NCBI GenBank assembly: GCA_016764535.1
Contig: JAESRR010000216.1
Coordinates: 1-10,096 of the forward strand
DNA: 10,096 bases
DNA from: Cohaesibacteraceae bacterium
GTDB taxonomy: Bacteria; Pseudomonadota; Alphaproteobacteria; Rhizobiales; Cohaesibacteraceae
Direction: 5' to 3'
Below, in pieces: positions 6,272-10,096 of the stretch. A program made the position numbers and the translations under genes. A model generated the notes under the pieces. It did no database searches, was not told the origin of the DNA, and saw nothing but the letters and a program-made list of their open reading frames with translations. Position 1 is the first letter of the stretch, and each line of letters begins with the position of its first letter.

Positions 6272-8185
6272 ATGCGTTATATGGTGGGCGGCACAGCAAA
6301 TTGTGTCACGAAATTTCTAAAACACACCAAAAGCGCTGCTATGACTCTTGGCATAATTGCTGCTGGCCAAATGAGTCTTCCATTCATGGTATCTGAAGCT
6401 GAAGCAGCTGCAAATTGTTCCCAAATTGTCAATGATGATGCATTTTCCGGGGTTAGTGAGACAAGCCTGATTTCCGGTGTACAGACCAAATATTGTGGGC
6501 CGGCCGCGGGAGTGGTAACAATTCAAAATGGTTTTGATATCACCAACCGAATTGATACCAATGACAAGATCTTCTTTGCAAATTATTTAAAAGGGGGTAA
6601 GGATTCTACGACTTCCCCATCTTGTTCCGGGGCTGGCTGTGGCGCGGTCTCGGGTCAAACAGTGGAATGTGCAAGACCAGCCGGAAAAGGTGGTGCCTGC
6701 CAAATCAGCTATTCCTATACTGATCAATTGTCAGCCACCATCACTCTGGTTATGAATGTTCCGGAAAATTCATCTACGATTGAAGCTTTCACGGTCACCG
6801 GTGGTGCGTTTGATGATTTTTCCCGTCCGTCTGTTTCGGTCACCGAACAATCTCCGGGAGCAATCAAACAGGCTTCCTATAAATTTGATATCGTATTTTC
6901 AGAATCCGTTACCGGGTTCGCCCTGGTTGATGTTGATATCATCAACGGGAGTGTAACGCTGTTGACCGGTACCAATGCGAATTATGTCGCAACCGTTAGT
7001 CCCAATGGAACCGATCCTCTAACCTTCAGTATCGCTGAAAATACAGCCTTTGATTCAATCAATAACGGTAATACTGCTTCAGGATCTGTGGGAATTGCAG
7101 CGACCGTGATAGCAGAAACCCAAAGGCAAATCGGATCGTTCCTTTCCTCCAGAACTACACATCTACTTCAGAACCAACCCGATATTGGTGGATTTCCTGG
7201 TAATGGCGGTGGATTTTCCAACAGTCCGCTCGGGTATGCCCGTATCGGGGAAGATGGCAACACACTTGATTTGCAATTTTCAACCAGCCTTGATCGTATT
7301 CGGCAAAATGCCGGGAGTGATGTTGTGAGCGCCTATGCGCGGGATAGTTCCGGTTTGCGGGTTAAAGATGCCTTTGCAATGGTTGATGGCGAACAGGTTG
7401 CAAACGCTGAGGCTGGTCCCAAATTTGATATCTGGACGCAAATACAGTTTTCGCGTGCCAAATCCGGCGACAACAAATCAGATTTCGCAGTGGCTTATCT
7501 TGGTGGTCATGTATTGTTTTCCCCAGATGTTCTGGTTGGTGTTCTTGGGCAGGTCGACTGGTCAAAACAGAAAACAACAGGCAGCAACGCCACGTCGAAA
7601 GGTATTGGCTGGATGGTTGGGCCATATTTTGCTGCTCGTCTGGCAGGTCAAAACCTGATGATTGAAGGCCGTGCAGCGTGGGGACAATCGGACAATGAAG
7701 TCTCGCCATTTGGCTCGACAGCAGACAGGTTCAATACCACCCGCTGGATGGCGAGTGGTAAGATTTCCGGTCAGTTCAATTATGGCGCGCTGACATTTTC
7801 TCCGGCGTTACGTGCGAGTTACATTGAAGAGCAACAACATGCGTTCACCACGTTGACCAAAGTCAGCATCTCCAGTCAGACGATTTCAATTGGTGAGGTC
7901 AACTTCGGGCCGAGCGTATCCTATGACATGCAGCTTGATGATGGCTGGAAACTTCAGCCCTATGTAGGTGTTGCCGGTGTCTGGAGTTTTGGTGTTCGGA
8001 ATGGCGCAAGTGTCCAGACCTCGGGTGCGGAGACCGGAGATGTACGTGGTAAATTCAGCGGTGGTGTTAATCTGGCGCAGGGGCAATGGCTGTCGCTGGT
8101 GCTGGATGGCTATTACGACGGTATTGGTGTTGCGGATTACGAAGCATATGGCGGCAAAGCCAGACTTCGGGTGAGGTTGAACTGA
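6272..8185 (+). CDS. Autotransporter (type V secretion) with Ig-like passenger domain and C-terminal beta-barrel
   Basis: The protein has 637 residues from ATG 6272, chosen because GGGG lies about 8 nt upstream; an in-frame ATG at 6230 would add 14 residues. A long n-region is followed by a hydrophobic stretch (about 24-40) and SEAEAAA, giving probable signal-peptidase cleavage near 45-47. The mature N-terminus has six Cys (about 49, 75, 118, 123, 133 and 143). Residues about 185-276 resemble the bacterial Ig-like repeat seen in large adhesins (FSESVTGFALVDVDIINGS, then YVATVSP). A linker, ETQRQIGSFLSSRTTHL (about 282-298), is typical of the helix that threads autotransporter barrels. From about 386 to the end, alternating amphipathic strands such as WTQIQFSRA, GWMVGPYFAARL and KLQPYVGVAGVWSFG form an Autotransporter-type barrel. 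The protein should sit in the outer membrane and display its passenger outside, perhaps for adhesion. The last residue is Asn rather than the usual aromatic. Confidence 0.9.
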   Translation: MRYMVGGTANCVTKFLKHTKSAAMTLGIIAAGQMSLPFMVSEAEAAANCSQIVNDDAFSGVSETSLISGVQTKYCGPAAGVVTIQNGFDITNRIDTNDKIFFANYLKGGKDSTTSPSCSGAGCGAVSGQTVECARPAGKGGACQISYSYTDQLSATITLVMNVPENSSTIEAFTVTGGAFDDFSRPSVSVTEQSPGAIKQASYKFDIVFSESVTGFALVDVDIINGSVTLLTGTNANYVATVSPNGTDPLTFSIAENTAFDSINNGNTASGSVGIAATVIAETQRQIGSFLSSRTTHLLQNQPDIGGFPGNGGGFSNSPLGYARIGEDGNTLDLQFSTSLDRIRQNAGSDVVSAYARDSSGLRVKDAFAMVDGEQVANAEAGPKFDIWTQIQFSRAKSGDNKSDFAVAYLGGHVLFSPDVLVGVLGQVDWSKQKTTGSNATSKGIGWMVGPYFAARLAGQNLMIEGRAAWGQSDNEVSPFGSTADRFNTTRWMASGKISGQFNYGALTFSPALRASYIEEQQHAFTTLTKVSISSQTISIGEVNFGPSVSYDMQLDDGWKLQPYVGVAGVWSFGVRNGASVQTSGAETGDVRGKFSGGVNLAQGQWLSLVLDGYYDGIGVADYEAYGGKARLRVRLN

Positions 8186-8207
8186 GTTTGAAGTGAGTTT
8201 GTGAATT

Positions 8208-8243
8208 ACGCATCGGCTTGTCTTCGCCGTAGTGCCGATGCGT
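8208..8243 (+). terminator. Stem-loop after the autotransporter gene
   Basis: ACGCATCGGC (8208-8217) pairs perfectly with GCCGATGCGT (8234-8243) around a 16-nt loop, starting 23 nt after the autotransporter stop codon. The position suits transcription termination or 3'-end protection of the mRNA. No T-run follows, so a classical intrinsic terminator is not established. Confidence 0.45.
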
Positions 8244-8317
8244 TGCCGCTCCTGTTGCTTGACGGGGGCGGCATCCCCATTTCAGCGCCAATATCGGCCT
8301 TATACTGGGGTTTGAGG

Positions 8318-8475
8318 CACAGTGATGGATTCTGATCCATATCAGCATGACACGGTGGATGGATCGTCGATGGTGCCAAGAGTTGACGTTGGAGCAAAGC
8401 TCCGGGGTGTGTGGTTTTGCGGTGCCTGAAACAAACTCCATGTCATTCCAGCGGAGGCTGGAATCCATCGCTCGG
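8318..8475. repeat. REP-pair (BIME/MITE-like) element, copy 1
   Basis: This 158-bp unit aligns without gaps to 8573-8730, best at the two ends and poorly in the middle. The left end holds an 8-bp stem with one mismatch (ATTCTGAT 8329-8336 / ATCAGCAT 8341-8348), with a competing ATGGAT/ATCCAT hairpin at 8325-8340. The right end holds a perfect 8-bp stem, ATTCCAGC (8445-8452) / GCTGGAAT (8457-8464), with a GGAG loop. The heads ATGACACGG (8347-8355) and CCATGTCAT (8438-8446) face each other as inverted repeats with one mismatch. The right hairpin is of a type widely dispersed in proteobacterial intergenic DNA. No transposase lies nearby. Confidence 0.8.
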
Positions 8476-8572
8476 AATCGAACCCGCATAATTGGTAGTC
8501 GGCAAAACTCCGTCTGGAAGTGGCCATATTCTACTTATGAATTCCTTTTGCGAGTTTGGTGATGCTGCAAGT

Positions 8573-8730
8573 CACAGTGATGGATGCTGATCTGCATCAG
8601 CATGACATGGTGGGTGGAACGTCGATGGCCCAATAAACTGTCGTTGGTGTAAAGTTCTGGCGTTGGTGATTTTACAGAGGCCAATACAAACTCCATGTCA
8701 TTCCAGCGAAGGCTGGAATCCATCATTCGG
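8573..8730. repeat. REP-pair (BIME/MITE-like) element, copy 2
   Basis: This is the second 158-bp unit, offset 255 bp from copy 1. It is the better preserved structurally. The left hairpin is a perfect 8-bp stem with a 4-nt loop (ATGCTGAT 8584-8591, CTGC, ATCAGCAT 8596-8603). The right hairpin is a perfect 8-bp stem with loop GAAG (ATTCCAGC 8700-8707, GCTGGAAT 8712-8719). The facing heads ATGACATGG (8602-8610) and CCATGTCAT (8693-8701) are perfect 9-bp inverted repeats. Both copies begin CACAGTGATGGAT and end in TCGG. Confidence 0.82.
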
Positions 8731-8784
8731 TCTGGAATAACCGTGCAGGGGTGGTTGGTACGTAGGTGGAATATTAATCAGAAG

Positions 8785-8820
8785 CTGGAACATAGCTCCG
8801 GCGTTAGTGATTGTTCAGAG
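8785..8820. repeat. Eroded internal fragment of the same repeat (third copy)
   Basis: The stretch TGGAACATAGCTCCGGCGTT followed by AGTGATTGTTCAGAG matches the middle of copy 2 (8645-8679) at about 26 of 35 positions by eye, and shares AGCTCCGG with copy 1. It lacks both end hairpins. It suggests that a third unit once lay here and has decayed or been truncated. Confidence 0.5.
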
Positions 8821-8855
8821 CTACATCAATGAACCACTTACAATCCAGTTTTCCA

Positions 8856-8884
8856 TTGGTCCTGTCAGTCTCGTCTGTTATGGA
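8856..8884 (+). promoter_or_regulatory. Weak sigma-70-like promoter for the Gfo/Idh/MocA gene
   Basis: TTGGTC (8856-8861) and TATGGA (8879-8884) are separated by 17 bp and would give a leader of about 30 nt before the ATG at 8921. Each hexamer keeps about four consensus bases. The site lies just beyond the repeat-rich stretch, where a promoter is needed. Sequence support is modest. Confidence 0.33.
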
Positions 8885-8907
8885 GATCCAGCCGACTTTA
8901 AAGTCAC

Positions 8908-8915
8908 GAGGAGAG
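8908..8915 (+). promoter_or_regulatory. Strong ribosome-binding site fixing the start at 8921
   Basis: GAGGAGAG ends 5 nt before the ATG at 8921. It decides this start over an in-frame upstream extension (from 8807) that lacks a ribosome site and would place nearly 40 residues ahead of the Rossmann fold. Confidence 0.8.
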
Positions 8916-8920
8916 AACAC

Positions 8921-9898
8921 ATGGCAACGGGTATTGGTTTTATTGGCCTTGGTATTATGGGCAATCGCATGATGACCAATATGACCGCCCATGGCGGGTT
9001 TCATCTTGTTTGTGCGTGGGACCCGGGTGAGCCAGCCTGTGAAAAGGCGAAGGCCGATTTTGCCGGGCTGGAAATCGCCGCGAGCGCCCGGGCAGTGATT
9101 GATAATCCAGATGTTCACATTGTTTATATTGCCAGCCCGCCAGCCTCGCACAGGGAATATGCCATGGCCGCAGCTGAAGCAGGCAAGGCGGTGTTCTGCG
9201 AGAAGCCTCTGGGCATCGATGTGGCTGAAAGCCGAGAAATGGTTCGAAGATTCGAACAGCTGGGCACCAAAAACGCTGTGAATTATCCGCTGGCGAATTC
9301 CATCGCCGCCGATACATTAAAAGCTGCGATTGATGCAGGTGATCTGGGTGAAATTACAGGCGCAAACATCAGCCTGCATTTTGCGCCCTGGCCGCGCGAC
9401 TGGCAGGCCGATGCGACCTGGTTGAAACAACGGGCTGAAGGCGGGTTCATTCGTGAAGTGGGTTCGCACTGGATATACTTGTCCGAGCGGTTGTTTGGCC
9501 AAGCCGATGTAATCAACTCGGTAGTGTTGTTCCCCGATGATGATGTGAGTTGCGAAAGCCATGTGCAGGCGCAACTTGTGTGCGAGGATATTCCCGTTTC
9601 ACTGACCGCGACTTCCGGCGGCATTGGCCCGGATGTGGTTCAGTTTACGGTTTGGGGCACGAAGACATCCTACCGGATCAACATGTGGGTTGATCTGTTC
9701 AGGGCGGATGGCGAGACATGGCAGCCTGTGCATCCGGACATTGATGATGCGCGCGAGGTCAGCTATTTGCGCGGGCTGGATAATCTTCTGGCCTGGTATA
9801 AAGATGAACCGCATTCCATCGCCAGTTTTGCCGACGCTCTGAGCGTTCAGGAAGCTGTTGAATCCATTTTATCAGGCGGTGAAGACGATGAAGACTAG
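8921..9898 (+). CDS. Gfo/Idh/MocA-family NAD(P)-dependent oxidoreductase
   Basis: The 325-residue protein has the usual family length. The N-terminal Rossmann fold opens with GFIGLGIMGNRM, giving the dinucleotide-binding GxGxxG at G9, G11 and G14. The family fingerprint CEKPLGID follows at 93-100, with the catalytic-site lysine K95. The C-terminal substrate domain holds GGFIREVGSHWIYLSERL (174-191), where H183 is the usual acid/base candidate. Members oxidise or reduce sugars, inositols and related polyols in the cytoplasm; the substrate cannot be told from the sequence. The GLGIMG start also occurs in 3-hydroxyisobutyrate-type dehydrogenases, but the EKP motif and the GSH region place it with Gfo/Idh/MocA. 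The C-terminal tail GGEDDED is strongly acidic. No sugar transporter or kinase accompanies it inside the window, so it may stand alone or belong with genes to the right. Confidence 0.93.
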   Translation: MATGIGFIGLGIMGNRMMTNMTAHGGFHLVCAWDPGEPACEKAKADFAGLEIAASARAVIDNPDVHIVYIASPPASHREYAMAAAEAGKAVFCEKPLGIDVAESREMVRRFEQLGTKNAVNYPLANSIAADTLKAAIDAGDLGEITGANISLHFAPWPRDWQADATWLKQRAEGGFIREVGSHWIYLSERLFGQADVINSVVLFPDDDVSCESHVQAQLVCEDIPVSLTATSGGIGPDVVQFTVWGTKTSYRINMWVDLFRADGETWQPVHPDIDDAREVSYLRGLDNLLAWYKDEPHSIASFADALSVQEAVESILSGGEDDED

Positions 9899-9934
9899 AT
9901 CCGACATTTGATCTAACGATTGCCAATACCTGAA

Positions 9935-9957
9935 TTTTCCGCAATCATTGCGGGAAA
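9935..9957. terminator. Small hairpin between the oxidoreductase and the next gene
   Basis: TTTTCCGCAA (9935-9944) and TTGCGGGAAA (9948-9957) form a 10-bp stem with one T-G wobble and a 3-nt loop, 37 nt after the stop codon. It ends 15 nt before the next ATG and has no T-run on the plus strand. It may be a weak terminator or a structure that limits translation of the downstream gene. Confidence 0.35.
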
Positions 9958-9972
9958 GAATGTGGTGACGAT

Positions 9973-10096
9973 ATGGGTGGTATTTTGAAGCGGTTCTCCG
10001 GGCTTTTGCACGGTGTGGTTATTCTTGTCTCGATTTGTACAGCAAGGCCGGGCGGTGCTGCGACCGTTGAACATTATGAACGATTGTTTTCCATTG
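9973..10096 (+). CDS. Probable secreted/periplasmic protein, N-terminal fragment cut by window edge
   Basis: An ATG at 9973 opens a frame of 41 codons that is still open at the right edge. GGTGA immediately upstream can serve as a ribosome site. The N-terminus looks like a signal peptide: basic start MGGILKRF, hydrophobic core LLHGVVILVSI, then a possible cleavage site near RPGGAA before TVEHYERLFS. Alternative GTG starts just upstream run into stops. The mature part is too short to identify a family. It lies 74 bp after the oxidoreductase on the same strand. Confidence 0.6.
   Translation, partial: MGGILKRFSGLLHGVVILVSICTARPGGAATVEHYERLFSI

Noticed and set aside
6133..6396. 87-codon plus-strand ORF overlapping the autotransporter start
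   Set aside because: It starts at a non-ATG codon inside the direct repeats and runs out of frame with a well-supported signal peptide.
8067..8489. Minus-strand ORF over the end of the autotransporter and repeat copy 1
   Set aside because: It overlaps the autotransporter antisense, and its first part is the translated REP-like hairpin (DSSLRWNDMEF type peptide), a common spurious annotation.
8535..8726. Minus-strand ORF over repeat copy 2, similar to the peptide from copy 1
   Set aside because: The similarity follows from the gap-free repeat (offset 255 bp keeps the frame). There is no ribosome site, and conservation peaks at the hairpins rather than across the reading frame.
8318..8820. 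CRISPR array
   Set aside because: The units are 158 bp, only two are complete, they contain internal hairpins, and there are no regular short spacers or cas genes.
8807..8920. N-terminal extension of the Gfo/Idh/MocA protein
   Set aside because: A non-ATG start without ribosome site would put 38 residues ahead of the Rossmann fold, whereas ATG at 8921 has GAGGAG at good distance.

Overview
The window looks like chromosome from a Gram-negative alphaproteobacterium of moderate GC content. The evidence is an outer-membrane autotransporter, a GGDEF-EAL c-di-GMP protein, an AraC/XylS regulator, a Gfo/Idh/MocA oxidoreductase and dispersed REP-like hairpins of the ATTCCAGC-loop-GCTGGAAT type. A marine Rhodospirillales member such as Thalassospira would fit, but that is a guess from overall style and was not tested. 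I see no tRNA, rRNA, CRISPR array, prophage or intact insertion sequence.

Left half (1-5845, all genes on the minus strand). In transcription order from the right: an AraC-type regulator starting at TTG (4766-5845); a polytopic membrane protein of unknown function (3774-4700); a membrane-anchored GGDEF-EAL protein with all visible catalytic residues (1938-3599); a short degenerate coding remnant whose end resembles the Cys-rich tail of PurF-type amidophosphoribosyltransferases (about 1772-1936); two small four-helix membrane proteins that are clearly paralogues of each other (1195-1608 and 490-996); and the N-terminal part of a small P-loop kinase/ATPase that runs off the left edge (1-398). 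A 44-bp dyad with perfect 11-bp arms and a centred TGATATCA core lies just upstream of the GGDEF-EAL gene.

Centre (5846-6271). This is a divergent regulatory region between the AraC gene and an autotransporter on the plus strand. It contains an 18-bp dyad that also includes a consensus DnaA-box 9-mer, and a pair of 18-bp direct repeats spaced exactly 21 bp apart, which is the usual geometry of AraC-family half-sites. The simplest reading is that the AraC protein controls the autotransporter, itself, or both.

Right half (6272-10096, genes on the plus strand). The autotransporter (6272-8185) has a signal peptide, a Cys-containing N-terminal region, a bacterial Ig-like domain, a linker helix and a C-terminal beta-barrel. 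It is followed by a stem-loop and a 735-bp gene-free stretch with two gap-free 158-bp repeat units and a third eroded fragment. Each unit carries two outward-lying 8-bp hairpins joined by inverted GACATGG/CCATGTC heads, an arrangement like paired REP (BIME-type) elements. Next come a Gfo/Idh/MocA-family NAD(P)-dependent dehydrogenase (8921-9898) with a strong ribosome-binding site and, after a small hairpin, the start of a probable secreted protein cut by the right edge (9973-10096).

No single operon unites the window. The most testable units are the AraC/autotransporter divergent pair, the tandem membrane-protein paralogues next to a P-loop kinase, and the duplicated REP-pair element.
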